Shown here piece after piece: positions 22,416 to 37,422 of a stretch of 64,000 bases of DNA. The notes under the pieces are model-generated. The model saw only the letters and a program-made list of their open reading frames with translations, searched no databases and was not told the DNA's origin. This DNA comes from Rotaria sordida (Eukaryota; Rotifera; Eurotatoria; Philodinida; Philodinidae): positions 1 through 64,000 of the forward strand of contig CAJNOL010001281.1 in NCBI GenBank assembly GCA_905250125.1, written 5' to 3'. Made by a program: the position numbers and the translations under genes. Positions within the stretch are counted from its first letter, which is position 1. Every line of letters begins with the position of its first letter.

Positions 22416-24988
22416 ATCTTACTCTCATTGATTATTTATCATCAGATGTATTCAAATTCATCAGATATAAAATCAATTGTTTCAAGAGAATGACGACTAA
22501 TGTTTGTTTCTATCTTCGTTTTAAATATTTCGAAACTTGATAACTGAGTCTAACAAAATTTATGTTATTACGCGGCTTTCTATAAGAAAATGAAACATAC
22601 GATTGAAGTTCGAAAAAATGGGTGTAGTTGATTCGATCATGAAATTCTATTCTCGCATTTTCTAGTTTTTCATTGTCAAGATCATCGTGACACCAAAATC
22701 AATACGTATATGATGCATAAATTCTGTGCTTTGCTGCATCGCATCAATAATACAATGAATAGTATTTCGAAAATAATATTTAATCATTTTCATATGTTTC
22801 TCTACCTATAATCTTTCTTTTATTTAAATTTTATTTTTCTAATTTTATGTATTCAATTAAAATATTAAAAAAAAAATAATACATTTACTCTATTTTAATT
22901 GATCAATAAAATAATCATCGAAGATCTGAATGAAATAAGAGAAAATTTATGAAACGAGTAATTCGTCTTCCATTATCTTCTTGATTATTTTTACAAATTT
23001 TCAACGATAATTTTATCATTGAAAGACATATCATCAAAAACAATAATACTATTCAAATAGTTTGTATGAATAATGTTAATATATAATTATATTTCATGTT
23101 TATACTTACATACACAAAGTGCAAATGTATTTTTACTTGAATGGTTTTTAGTAATGACAAGAAAAAAGGATCAGATAAATCATATTAAAGCAAAAAAATA
23201 TATATGTTTTAATAATGCATTCATGATGTTTCTTTTCTGTCATATATGAATATATACTTGTATTTTTTTTTTGCTTTCTTTATATTTGACAATCAGTTAC
23301 AAGGTCGAAAAAGTAATAGAAAGGCAATTAAGGGCAAAATTAAAGAATATATTTTGTTAATTTAAACGAAGAAAAACAGAATGAATCATTAAATTACCTA
23401 TCATTTTTGCATGCGTAATTGAAGTACCAAATAGAAATAATGGTATCTGGTTGAAAATATCATACCATTTAACTTCTTTTTTTTTTACATTTATCTCATG
23501 AATAAAAAGATATAAAAGAAAATACCAATGTTTTTAGAAGATGAAGATTTATAAGTTGAGCTCTTGTTTTTTTTTTGCTCATTATGAAGTAGATAAAGAG
23601 TTTTATTCTCAATTATTGTTACAGGACGGTTTTCTTCATTCTGCAGAACATTAAATCCTCCTGCATCCGGTGTACAGGACGATCTTTTTCAGGGCATTTT
23701 TGACAAGGATAAAAACTTGTCTATATATGAGGTACGATGTCAAATATCATAGACGTACATTATTTACAATATAATCATGTTAATAAATTTTATCACATGT
23801 TTTCTAGCAGAAATGAAATGAACAATAAAAAAAAAAAAGAAATATTTGATTTCAATAGGGTGAATAAAACAAACATGAAAATATATGTTTCAAAATGTAA
23901 TCAATATAAACAGATTGACAACAAGAAAGAATAAGTTTTCTTTTTATTGTTTTTCCTTGAATTTGTCATATGAATGAATAAATAATATGTTATCAGTTTC
24001 ATTTGATGATAAACATGTTTGTCTTTGAGTAAATATTAACTCAATTGAGCTAAATAATCTTTTCACCAAACGAGTGATTGACTACTATTTATAATAATAG
24101 AAAATTGTGATGACTTCCACCAATAGACCAGAGCTTCGTACCACAATAAACTATTCTTGTTAAGACCTATCTCTACGCAAAGTTTCATGTCGAAATTCGT
24201 GAATCAATTTTTCTGATGTTCCTGAAAGGGACGACGGTATTTGTTGAAAAACTATCGTAAAATTACAATATTTCCATAGCAATAAGTGAAGGACCTGATC
24301 TCTTTTCAGGGTATTCATAGTTCATTTAGATCTACATAATCCACATTGTCTCCGTTCAAGAACGATTAGACAGTTGGTGTACTTTTCTCGTCAAGAACAG
24401 AAACGCTTCCATTTCAAATACAATATTTTAAATAGTAGACTTAACTTTCTTCACTTTTAAATTCGAATCTTCCCCATATGTGGGTAACTAATGGCTGGTT
24501 ATGCCGATAATTACCTAGTGAAATGCCGCTCGAAATGGGTCAGAGCATATTTTACCAATATCCGAAAAATGATTTATAAATTAAATTAAGATAAAAGGAA
24601 GATAAGAAATAATCTCTAATTAATATCAATTGACATTTGTACGTAACTAGTAGTATTCTTTTCGACACATAATTCATTTCTCAAAATTACGATATATTTG
24701 AAGTCTATGTAAACAAAATATAATGTCTTATCAATTTTGTCAATGCGGTTTTCATTCTATATAAAGATATATATATATATATGTATATAAATGTATGTAC
24801 GTATTATTCTTTATTTGTTAAAAGCATTCTTTATTTTTTTTTGTTCTCATACGAATTTATATGTTAAAAACAAAAAAAAATTCAATTTTACAAATAAGAA
24901 TATGACAAATTACAAATATTCGAATAGAAATATAGAAAAAGAAAAAAAAACAATATATAAAAATTATAACAAATATTGAACAACTATA
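22416..24988. other. Intergenic, nothing recognised
   Basis: 2.5 kb of AT-rich DNA downstream of the SOGA/MTCL1-like gene. Short ORFs at 23737-23934 and 24791-24979 are Lys/Asn-rich and low-complexity. An (AT)n run lies at about 24768-24790. No RNA gene or domain seen. Confidence 0.5.
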
Positions 24989-27900
24989 CTACGATGATTC
25001 TTCTTTGTTCTAGAAAAAAAAAATAAAACAAAAGCAATTAACAAACAATATCATTCATTCAACTTACGATAGACAACATTAGAGGACGTGCAGTTGATGT
25101 TGGTTTTCGTGTAGTACTACTTGTTGTATTTATCGATTCAGTTGCACTAATCATACTTGTTGCTGAATCAAATGAAGCCGTTTGTTTATTTGAATTTGAA
25201 TGTCTTAATATTGGTTTTGTTAACATTGTTGGTGAATCTTTTTCAACATTTTGTAATAGATCGGGAATATCGATCGTTTTAGTTGAAATTCGTGGTTGTT
25301 GTTGTTGTTGTTGTTGATCATCAATTGAATAATCAGAATTAATTTTTTCATCTTGACTTATTTCTGTTGAAGATAAATTATCTGTTGTAATACGTTTTGG
25401 TTTTGGTGGTATAACTTCAAATTTATGAATAAGATCTTTTAAACCTGATGTACGTCGTATTAATGATGAAGCAGATGTATCATTCATAGATGTTATATTA
25501 ACATTTTTTCTTGAATTAGTATTTGATGAAGATGTTTTTGTTGTTGTTGTCTTTTTTAATTCAATAAATCGACCGCGATGTTTAGTTGTTGATGGTACAG
25601 ATAATTTTTGTTTACCTTCTTTTGGTGGTGGTGATGGAGGTGGTGTAGATGAAGGTTGAGGTGGAGGTGGTGGTGATGGTTCTTGTTCAATAATAATAGC
25701 ATCTTTTGAACGAAAACGAAATGGTGATCGATGTCTTAATGCTTTTAATATTCCTTTTGATGGTTTATCAGATTTTTTAATTGTTGGTTCTTTTGTTTCT
25801 AAATCAATATCTTCATCAAGAAAATGAACAGATGCTAAATTTTTTTCTGGTGATTGTGTACGAAAACGAAAACGACGACTTAATGAAAAAAAACGATTTT
25901 TTGAATAATTTGTTGTTGGTGTTATAATTGTATCTGATGATAAATCTGTTGAATGATTTTCATTAAATGATGATGGTATATGTTCATGACTATTATTTGG
26001 ATTAGCATCAAAACGAGAACGTCGTTGTAGACGTTGATCAAGATTTTCTGGTGGTGCTGAAGCTAATCGTTTATGATTTGTCGAAATTGATGTTTGATTA
26101 ATAATATTAGTTAAACTATCATCACGTACAACAGATGAACTTTTTTCAGATTTACTGAAAATAAAAAAAGAAAAAAAAGAATTGGTGAGTTGTTTTTGTA
26201 TTTAATGGACTTACGCTCGAATAAAATCCATAAAACGTCGATAAGAAAATAGATTATCTTCAACACGTTCAATTTTAACTGTAATCTAAATAGACAATAA
26301 TAATAGTAATATAAATTTTTGTTTGAATAATTTACTTCTTCAAGACTAGCTGCTGTATTTTCTTGAGTTGAATAAGTTTTTTGCAATATTTGTTGTTTAT
26401 CATGATCCATATTTGATATTGATAATAATGTTGAATCATTTATAGTACCAGCTATTTCATTTGCATTAACTGTTCGTCCATCAATAGTTCCATGTGGAAG
26501 TTCAATATCATTCATTAATGATTCATGACTTGAACTTAATAAATTTGTTTTGAAATTTGTTTCATTATGAAAACTATTAAGAGATATTGGACCAACACTA
26601 ACATCACGAGCAAGGTGATTATTATCCCTACTAGATCGAATCTATGTTGAAAAAAAACCAAAAGATATATGACAATCTGTTTTTTTAAATTTGCAGCTCT
26701 AAATGTATATCTATGTTAATCCTCGATTAGTTGTAATTTCGTTTGTGAAATAAACAAGTTCCTCTCACGAGTAGAGACCGTCGGGTTGATTTCGGACTCA
26801 GTCGGATCCAACAGACTCTACTCATAAGCCGAAAAATTTGTACGCAGTGACCTTTATGAGAGATAGCTATTTTAGGAATTGAAGAATATGGAAATATAGA
26901 CATGCTTTAATATCAGAGAGAACTGAAATACTGGAAGCCCTATTTAAAAAAAACGTGCTTTTTCTTCATAGGATAAATTTTTCTTTTAGTTTATTTACTT
27001 GTTTTTGTAATCGATCAAATTTATTTAAAATTGATTCTTTAATAAATTGTTGTTGTCGTAATTGTGCGTATAAATCACTTTGTTGTTTTCTCCAATAATT
27101 CCAATCTGATGAATTTTTATCACGTAAACGTTCCATTTCACTTTTAACTAATTGAACATCATCAACAACATTTTCAAGTTCTTTTATTTTATTTAATAAT
27201 AATTCATTTTCTGTTATTAAAATATTAATTTTTTCAGTTAAATGACTAGGTACTTCACGATTAATGATTTGTTTTTGTAAATCTTTTAATGATTGTTGAG
27301 ATTGTTGAAGTTGTTTTTGTAAATCATTTCGTTCTTTTTTCCAAGATGCTTCAAGATCTTTTCGTTGACGTTTTGTTACTTTAGATAATTGTTCTTCTAA
27401 CTAAAAGAAATATAAATATTGTTTTCTTTACGAGTAAAAGAAAAAAATTGTTCGTTTTTTTGTTTTTTTACTTCATTTATTTTGCCAACTAATTCAAGTC
27501 GTTCAGTTTCCCATTGTTGTTTATCAATAGTATATTTATTTTGTTTTTCTTGTGAATGAATTTCAAGATCATATAATTTTTGACGAAGACGATCAACTGC
27601 ATTTTGTAATTCTGATTTTAATTTAATACTTTCATCAAACTAGTGAACAAAAAAAAGATTAAGAGGAATTCTTTTTCTGTAAAAAAAAAAAAAAAAAGAA
27701 TTGAAAATTTACTTTGCGTTGTTTATCAGACGTATCAGTTTTCAATCGTGCCCATGCTTGTTCATTAGCATCATATTTAATTTGTAATTCTTTATATTTT
27801 TTTTCGAGTTCTTTTATTGTTTTTACTAATTCATCTTTTTCACTAGTTGATTGATTTAAACGAAGTTTATAACATTCAATTTCTCCATCGACTATTTGTT

Positions 27901-30900
27901 GATGACATTCAGATTTAACACGAGCTATTTCATCTTCAACTGTCGATCTTACTGATGCGGGACGGTCCTATAAAACAAAAAAAGTAAAACAGAAGATTAA
28001 GAAGATATATTGATGTATTATAAAGTTGGATACAAAATATGTCCGTAATCACGGTTTTTTTTTTGTATTCTAACATCAATATTGAGAATGAAAGCTTATT
28101 GTTTGAATTTATATTAACGAATTCAATGACTTATTTTAATATCTTTTCTTCTAAATAGTGTTCTTGACAGATATAATATATTGACAATTCTTACACAAAT
28201 AATTTTTCATTCTATAGATTTCGTCTCAATTCTTCGTATTTCTCAAGCGTATATCGATTCAAAACTTGTAGCATTGATTCCTGTGTATTAGTAGCTACAA
28301 TGTTTTATACACATTATAGAATTAATTAACAATTTAATCAATAATAATCAGGAAATGAAAATCCAAAGTGATAAGATTCTTTGGATATTAAACAAAAGTA
28401 TCATTTTCCTTCAAACAGACTTTTATCAATTATCGACCTTTATATAGGTCACAGAAATCATACAGTAGTAAACAGAAGTCCTCCCAATTAGATCTCAAAT
28501 TTCATACATGTAGGAGATCTATGAATTTGTTTGGACGACACCTATTTTTGCTTTAAATCTCGTAACTTGAAGAAACTATCTATTAAATTTTACGTTACCT
28601 TTTATCTAATACACGATTAATTCTTGATATTTTTATTTGCAACTGAAGTCATGGCACTCAAAAGATCAGTGTAATTTGCTTTAAGATTGCTGTGTGTTTG
28701 AATGCTTTTGAACCCTCAGCATCAACACAATGATTATTAGCATATCATTTTCCTTTAGAGGAAAGTTTTTTCTCAAAACTTGTAAGCAATCATAATCAAA
28801 TACAAGCAAAGATTGCCTAAAAGTTTGAGCTCGATTCATTGAAGTATTACTAAGTTATGGTCTATCCAAAGGCATAAATAAGTTTTTTGTCCCTCCAATA
28901 GTCACAACAAAATGATCATCATTCTAGCATAGTTATTCGATTTGATGGATAACAATTTGAAACAGAATTGAATTGATTTTACAGTAGCAATAAAAAGATT
29001 ATTTTTCATTTTAAATTAACTTCAAAAAATATTTTGATAAAAAAAACTTACATTTCTTTGATTTAAACGTATTGATTCAAGATCAAATTTAAGCATTTCT
29101 TTTTCAACATTAAGTTTTTCCATTTCTTTTGTCATAGCTAAAATTTGTTCTTCTAATTGTTTTCCTAATGTATAATATTTTGTTTCTAATTCACGTAATT
29201 CTAAACGATGTTTTTGACATTCTTTAACTTTAGTTTCAATAATATCTTCTTTTTCAATAATTTTCATTGATAATTCATTAACACGTGTTTGTTTTTGATC
29301 AAGTTTTTTTTCAAATGTTAATATTGATTGACGTAATTGTTCAAGATGTTTTAAATCTTGTGATTGTTTTATATTAAATGATGATAAACGTGTATTTTCT
29401 TGTTGTAATTCATTATTAATTATTTTTTGTTGTTCAAATGTTTTTTCTAATAATTGATATTTATTAATTTGTATTTGAAATTGTTCTTCAAATGTTTTTG
29501 ATGAATTTTGTAGATTATCATATGATTTTTGTAAATGATTAAAATTTTCTTGTTTTTCTTCGAAATTTTTTTTTATTTTATCAAGTTCTTCTAATAAACT
29601 ACATGTATCATTTGTATCATATGTTAAATTTGTTAAACGATAACGAATTTTATCAAGTATATCTTGTTTATTTTGTAAGAGAATAACAAATTCCTTAGCT
29701 TGTTGAGTCATTTCAGATGTTTGTTCCATAGTTTTTATAATTGTTGATTGTGTCTGAACTTGTTCATCCTAAATAAAGTATAATAGACGATTATAAAACT
29801 ATAAATTCTTCTACAAGACTATGATTTTTCGTCTGTTTCTTATTTAAGATCAATCTCTGAAAGATTTTATTATCTATCTGTTTAACTTAGATGGTCAATA
29901 ATGTTTATTAGTGTCCTGCAACCCGAAGCATAGGTTTAAGTGCAAACTTGCTGGGTTGGTATGATTTCATACTCGGATCCAACCCAGTAATTAATTTCAT
30001 AACCGTCGGTCTTGTCCGCTGCATTCTCTGCATGGACGTCCTCTTCTGGATTTTTCATTCATTTTCATGAATATCATGTGTTTGATCTATTCTGCAGATA
30101 TGACCGAACAATCTCAGTTGATGATGTTTCTTCTTTCGATATCTTTTTCTTTATTATCTTCATTTTGCATAGTATCTATCTGTCGGTAACATTTCATCTC
30201 GAATGTGACTAGTTTCTTTTTGCCGATCTGTTTTACAATCTATGTTTCTGAAGTGTGTAATAGCATGCTGAAGACACACATTGAATTTATTTTCCACTTT
30301 CTCCATATGTGTTTTAGAGAGACCACCGCTTTGCCTACAAGTTACTATGACTTCGATAAATTTTAATCCTTTTAGTGCCTTCCTCAGGTGTAGATGTAAT
30401 AGAGATCTCACTTTCAACTGCATCTACCCCCACATAAAATTTGAAAATGTATCTACAGAATGCTGATTAGCTTCGAGTTGCGAAAAGTCATATCTGCGCA
30501 GGACAGTAATGCTTATTGTATTCTATGAACGATGGCGAAGGTCAATATAATAAATACAGTCGATATCTAGATTTATTCTATGCATAGAAAATAATTATAA
30601 TTATTCGATTGGACACTCATTACAAATAACTGTTACATTTTTCTATTTGTATCATTTGTCTACGATACTATGAATAGAAAATATTACTCGATGTTTTTTT
30701 TTCTCGGTAATGATAATATCGTACAAAAACAAACAGTAGAACATGCCAATAAATTATACGAAAAGCAAAAGAATTCCTCATAATGAATAAGAGAATTGGT
30801 TAATAACTACTTTTTTTCTTCTAAGAATTAAGTTAAATTATGAAAAGTTTCTAATAGATAGTGATTACTCTTTAAAGAAAGGCAACTTTTTGTATTTCGG

Positions 30901-33900
30901 ATAGAAGTTTCTTTGTTTTTTGTTATTAATTTGCTAATTATGTTCTCTTTCTTTATTTAATGTCCTTTAATTTTTCAATATTTTTCTTTCTTTTATCATT
31001 AATTTGATTATTGATTTTATTTATTGTATACAATCATTTAATAAATTCGTCGTAGATCTCAACACTCCATTCTATACTTAGATAAACATAGAAATTCTTA
31101 TATTGGTTATTGCTAAAAGTTAGGAACTGGTTTCTGTCAGTTTTTTTTTTATGTCAGTCGTATACTGACTGTGTCAATCAAATCAACACATAACTAACTA
31201 TCATCATTCGCAAACTACTGGTTTAGATGAAATAGCGATGTCTTGACTATCTCAATCGGTTTTTCTTATCTTTTTTCTTTCTTTCACCAAAATATATATT
31301 CGCAAAAAACGCTCTACAATGTGTCATATCTCTTTTATTATTTGATAAAAGTCTAGAAAAATGTTTTTAAAAACTAGGAATTATGTCTGCTGTTTAGTTG
31401 CTATAGAAATCTGTCCGATCACTGGAGTATAAGTGAAAGGAGGAGAGAGTGAGTGACAAAACCTTGGTTTAAAAACTTCTACTCGCTATTTTCTTTGCAA
31501 ACATATATATATATACGAGTTCGACACTTGGAGTAATCAAAGTGTATTTTATATCTGATATCAAGAAAGTTTAATATATATCTTCTTTCATGATAGACAC
31601 CTCTGTCTGTTTCTTTTGTGATTTGAGACGATGTTGGGAGTTATAATGTCTATCATTCATCTTCGTGATGGCATATTACACATCTAAAATATTCTTCCCT
31701 ATTACGAAACATCCATTAGTAGATAAGCGAAGAATATATTCCTAGAACATTTTCATTTTCCTATAAAGGTCATTTTATAGCTTTTAGAAAAGATAACATT
31801 GACAGCTGTTATTATATATTACGACATGATATTGAGTGAGAGAAAGTTCATTCAATTTGGATATCGCTTAGATCAATCAAGACATTATCAATTGATGATA
31901 TCTAAATTGTGTGTCGATATTTTATATACTTCTCTTTATTGTGACAATTTGCATGATTTTTGTGTGTGATAATCTTTTTTTTTTGGTGTGTGAGTGTGTT
32001 TATGTAATCATATACAGAAAAAAAGAATGAGAGGAATATAATAATATTTATTTATTTATTTTTTTTTGTTGTTAGAATTATTGTATAACGAAAAGATAGG
32101 ATCATCTTATTGATGATATTTATAAATAGAATGTATTTATATTACGTCTTAGAATATGTTTTTTTTCTTTCTCTCTCTAAATAACTTCATTAATGACTAT
32201 GATAATATTATAGAAATTTATTTAAACATACGGTTAATTGTTTATTCCATCGAGATGAACGTATTGAATGTTGTAAATCAGTAACAATTTTTTCATTGAT
32301 TTTATTTTCTTTAATGAATGTTGTTAAAGTTTCTATTAACAAAAACAAGAAACTGGAATATAAAATTTTCATTGAATAAACATTTTTTTTACCAATTTTA
32401 TTTATAAATATTTGAAGATTTTGATTAATAGTATCATCAACACCTTGTTTCGATTGTTCATCAATTTTAGCTAATAAACTTTCTTTTTCTAATATAATAT
32501 TATTTAATTCATCTTCAGATCTTAATAATTTATTTTTTAATAAACGAATTTCATCATGTGATGTATTAAGTTGTTCACGTAAATGTTCTCCACCATCAAC
32601 ACTAACACCACGTTTTGATCGATTATTATTATTTTCATCATCTGATGTATTTGAATTTCTATCAGCACTTCGACTACGTTGATTTAATATTTTATATTGT
32701 ATACGTAATTGTGATAATTCTTTATCACGATTATTTACATCGTGTTTAAGATTTGATATTTCATTATTAAGTTGAGAAATTTTTTGTTGATATGTATGTA
32801 TTAAATCTGATAAATCATTTCTATTATTATTATTTAAATTAGAAGAATTTTTTGAATTAAAATTCTTCGTATTTAACCATGCTAATTCTTCCATAAGAAT
32901 ATATTCACGAAATAATGACTCATATAAATAAACAGATAATTGCCATGAAGGATAATCATCATTAGTATCCTAAAATATTATTAATAATAAATAATAATTA
33001 AAATTTATTTATTTATTTACTTTAATTAATTGTTGATCAAGAGATTCTTTAAGTGTATCTAAATTTTGTTTAAGTGCCATATTAAGTTTTTCGGTTATTA
33101 ATCTTGATTCTTCACTTTTTTCAAGTTCACCATGTAATCGAACACTGACTTCTTTTGCAATAAGTAATTCTTCATCGAAATCACGAGCTCGATTATTATC
33201 ACGAATAATTTGTTGTATTTTTTCTTAAAAGATAAATTTTTTATTTTTGTTTTTGTTTTTTTAATAAATTCGATTCTATTTTTTTGAACAAGTTCTAATA
33301 TACAAATTATATTGTAAGTTACTGTCTTAATTAGAAAATACTCATTTGACGTTCAAGGATGACAATCTAAAGAACCATGTAAAGTCGATTATAATGTTTC
33401 TATCCTATTATACGAGTAATCATATGCATTGGAGGTCGTTTTTGTTGATTGTTAGTCTTTCTAAATCAACAATCAGTAATTGACAAGGTTAATAGTGAAA
33501 TCGATTTGATTTGTATAGATTACTTAATACAAAAGTTTATTTAAATCTTAATAGAACAAATGAATATTTTAAAAATTACAGATCGATTATTTATTTTGTA
33601 AAGATTAATTGTATTAACAAATGTCTTCATGATTATGAATTTCTTTTTTTTTTTTTTTTAATTTCATAACATCATTCATTCAATCTGACATTAATAATTA
33701 TTCTAGTTAAATCTAAATTATGAAAATTTCGTATTAAAATATCTTCTCTTATATTGATTTCAATCAATTGTTAGAATAGGTTTTTTTTTTTTTTGAAATA
33801 TAAATAATGACTGAAGAAAAATGAATAATAAATATAAGTTTCATATTACAAGAAAAATAATTGTTTAGAATTTATATCGACATATATTAAGAGAAGTCTT

Positions 33901-35705
33901 ACCTTCTAATACAGCCTTCTCAGCTTCAATGGTCTCATTTCGTTTTTCTGATTTACGTAATTTAAATTGAAGAATTCGACAATTTTTAGCTAAAGAAAAA
34001 CAAAACGAAAGATATTCTTAATCAAGAATTATTAAATAAATTAAACAAACCAGCCACTTCAAGTTCTGCTTGTAATTGTTTAAATTCTTCTGCATCTTCT
34101 GTACGAAATTGATCTGTAATCTCGTCCATTTCCTACACACAAAAAAGAAAAAGAAAACAGTAAAGAATAATAATAACTAATTTTCTTTTTTTCTTTTCAA
34201 TTCATTCATTTCAACAACAACATCATCATTAATTTAGTATATTTCCTTTTTTTCTCTCTCTCAAGGGCATAAGTAGAAACATCTATGTCATCAGTATATC
34301 TATTTCAAGTATATCTCTTTTACATCCAATGCTCTTATCAAACACGTTATGGATATAGTGTTGAGTGAAAGGAAGAACTATAGGAATCATACATAAACTG
34401 CTAATGTCATCATATAATTACCCTATCAAAAACGATTAAACATAATCAACTAGCTTACAATGCCATTCCTATCAATCATTTGAACAGAGATATAGAAATG
34501 GGAAAAAAAAGAAGGCTATATATACTTGTCGTATATCATGAAGTTCTTGTCGAAGTGCATCATTTTGTTGACGAAGTGCTTCACATGCAGTAATTGGATC
34601 AGAATTCGTAGTGATGATGTCTTCTAAATAGATATTCGAAAAGAGACAATGTAAATTTTAAGAAGAGTAAACTGACAATATGTATATATAAACCTAATTA
34701 TAGATGCAAAAGAAAAGTATGATGATGTATACATAATATTGATATATATATATGACTCTCTTATTTGAAAAAGTAGAAGTGTTGATAATCTATTAGGTAA
34801 TTTGATCGTTATTGTACAATGATGATAGGTAGACTTATGATGAGCAATAAGAAAATCAATACTTGTCAACATTAAATCTATTCTTTTGATATTTATTGAA
34901 GGTTATTTTTCTTTGTGTTATTGAAAGACAAGAAATTACGTATGTACTTTATCTTTTCATTATTCTCATCAATGATCTTTACCAAACAAATAAAAAAAAG
35001 GATGACAGTTATTTTACATATAGAATAACGAGAAAACCATATTTATACAAATAATAATAAACAATCAATATTTTGTCATTATTCTCTATAATACATCAAC
35101 ATAAAAATATTTCTGTTTCACATGTGTATATATATATAAATCGAAGAATGAATTGTTAGATTAATGATGAACAATGAACAGATGTGTATAATACTAGATA
35201 GAAGAACTAACTGGTCAATAGGATGAGAAAAGGTCAAAATCTGTTCAAGTTACGTGATCAATAAAGAATAAGACTAAGCAAGTTTATGAAAGAATATTCA
35301 TCGATTAGCATAAAAAGAAAAGAGACTGAAATTATGCATAAGATTAAAGAAGAGAATCAAATAGAAAAATTAATATACAATAATATATCGATCTTGATGT
35401 TTTTTTTTTTTTTTTGTTCTATTAAATGAAAAATCTTATATTTACCTTTGTAATTTATAATAGACATCTTAATTAAGATTTATTGAAAAATAGTTAACCT
35501 CGATCTATTCTTATACATATATAATTGTCAATTATAATAAATGACATCTCGATCAATTTTTTTTTTCCTTCTTCATATACATACCTTTATCATGATGTGT
35601 TTCTTCAATTATCATATTATTTTCATTATTTGTAATGTTATTCTCTTTATTATCATTAATATCAGGAGAGATAATAATAGTTGGTTTTTGCATAAATGTA
35701 GCCAT
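24989..35705 (-). CDS. MTCL1: SOGA/MTCL1-family coiled-coil microtubule-associated protein
   Basis: Fifteen exons: 35705-35585, 34623-34526, 34132-34051, 33989-33903, 33223-33021, 32969-32393, 32332-32232, 29768-29052, 27967-27713, 27639-27472, 27400-26999, 26641-26336, 26285-26215, 26154-25068, 25009-24989. Lengths sum to 1432 codons, giving 1431 aa. Residues 74-120 carry the SOGA signature DQFRTEDAEEFKQLQAEL and AKNCRILQFKLRKSEK, very close to vertebrate SOGA1/MTCL1. Residues about 120-420 and 424-937 are coiled coil (with a Ser/Asn-rich break near 290), including WETERLELVGKINELEEQL. The C-terminal third (1063-1431) is low-complexity, basic and proline-rich (PSPPPPQPSSTPPPSPPPK), with a poly-Gln tract. 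Family members cross-link microtubules and act in polarity; that role here is inferred. The 2.46-kb intron 32231-29769 is far longer than the typical 60-bp introns. The last exon encodes only six residues (NKEESS) and the stop. Confidence 0.85.
29769..32231. other. Long intron of the SOGA/MTCL1-like gene
   Basis: The intron holds ORFs on both strands (30012-30212, 30160-30423, 30281-30466) with no domain I recognise. The slightly higher GC of 29930-30500 suggests an old insertion. A motif GGGTTGG...CTCGGATCCAACCC at about 29959-29990 recurs in related form in two other introns (26783-26812 and 39207-39240). Confidence 0.45.
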
Positions 35706-37422
35706 TAATAGAAGTTATAATATATGATTGAACAAGTTCAAACAGATTATTCGAATATTAAAATAGATCACGCACAATTGCGTGATAATAATAATAATAA
35801 TAATACCACCGAAAAACTAACTAACATTATTATCGAAGAAGGTAAATTTGTTCAATTCAGTATTTATCGTTCTTTTTCTCTCTCTCAATTCCTATCGATT
35901 ATTATTATTCTTCTTCTTACTTTTCTTTTCTTTTCTTTCTCTCTCTCTCTATGTCTCTTGCTCTTTCTTTTTCTCTGTCTAGTAAATTGTGTACTACAAT
36001 GAAGAAAAATCGACAATACACAACTATTATGAGAAAGAAGAATATGAATAAGAAGAAGAGAAGAAATAATTGTACAATACGCACATACGTACACACATCA
36101 AATGAATAGACCAAAGAAAAGGAAAGCGAAGGATTCTTTTCTTTTCTTACTCTCCTTTTTCGACACTCTCTCATTCTGCTGACAGTGTATCTGTTAAGGA
36201 AAGAAAGAAAGCATATACGCTCGTGTTACGCTATCGTATATAAAAGAGATAATCAAGCAATAAAGAAAACCAAGAAATATATTTTCTGTATACAGAAACA
36301 TATAGATGATAGAATCTATCAGGCTTTTTTTTGTGTTCTGTCATGCACTTTTGCTATTGCTATTGACTAAGGATATCAGAGATGGATTCAACATGATGAG
36401 AGATATATCATCCTTCCCATCACTACTAATGATGATAATATCGTTCAGAGAAATGATGCGGTCAACAAATGCTGTTTCTATTTTATCATATGTTATCAAT
36501 AGTGAATTGATTAGTTGCCAAGCATGGATACACACATTAACAATCTACACATTTTCTTTGTTTTANNNNNNNNNNATATATATATTCGATTACATTTTCC
36601 TTCTATTAGTAACTGAAAGACATGCAAAGAAAAGCAAACAAAAGAAAATGAGATTTATGAATTAACGAGAAAAAAAAAACTTCGAACTGCTGTTTTTTCT
36701 CTTATACAAAAAGAAAAATACAAAATAGCATACTGCTCGAAAAGAAAGAAAATCAAACAAAAAATGTCTTATATTGTGTACATGAGTTTTTTTTTCTTAG
36801 TTCTATTAAAATATGACAAGTTGATAAATGATTATATTCTACTCGATATTGAAAGTCATATGAACTAAATGTATGAGACAGCAGCATATAAAATATATAT
36901 AATCAATTGTTTCTATCAATATATCAATATGAATATTCACGGAATAAATAATGTTAGTATTCAATGATAAAATAAATATTGTTTTCATGATTCATATCAT
37001 TTTTGTCTCTACATGTTTATTTTAGTAATGGAGACGATAGAACACCTGTAAGTGATGTGAGACAGGCTATTTAAATACAAACTTATTGACATTACTCTTA
37101 CATATCTTAGTAGTAACAGTATATATTTCAAAAGTGTTAATGTTGAATAAATCTTTTTTTTGGTTTTTTGGTATATCAATTGATTAGATTAAAATATTTT
37201 TATTTTTTCTTCATACATTTGATAAAGTTTCGATTAAGAAGAAATTTCAATGAATTTAATATTAAATTTTAATTCAAACAAAAAAAAACAAAAAATATAA
37301 AATTGAAAATAAATCAAACTACATTCTATATCTGTTAAACAGAAGCAGACAAACCAATTTCTGAGTGAGAGAGAGAGAGAGAGAGAGAGAATGAATAACA
37401 AATTATTTTGTTGCACAATATT
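35706..37422. other. Intergenic with simple repeats and a 10-N gap
   Basis: Region between the start of the SOGA/MTCL1-like gene and the end of the unknown gene. It has TC-rich sequence at 35870-35980, GA-rich sequence and a (GA)n microsatellite at about 37364-37390, and an assembly gap at 36566-36575. An (AAT)n run lies at about 35789-35808. Overlapping ORFs here reflect low complexity. Confidence 0.55.
36566..36575. other. Assembly gap (10 N)
   Basis: Ten N between AT-rich flanks; no inverted-repeat flank as at 18.2 kb. Confidence 1.

Noticed and set aside
30012-30466. Three ORFs in the long SOGA/MTCL1 intron
   Set aside because: No domain, overlapping on both strands, no clear start context; possibly a transposon fragment but not supportable as a gene.
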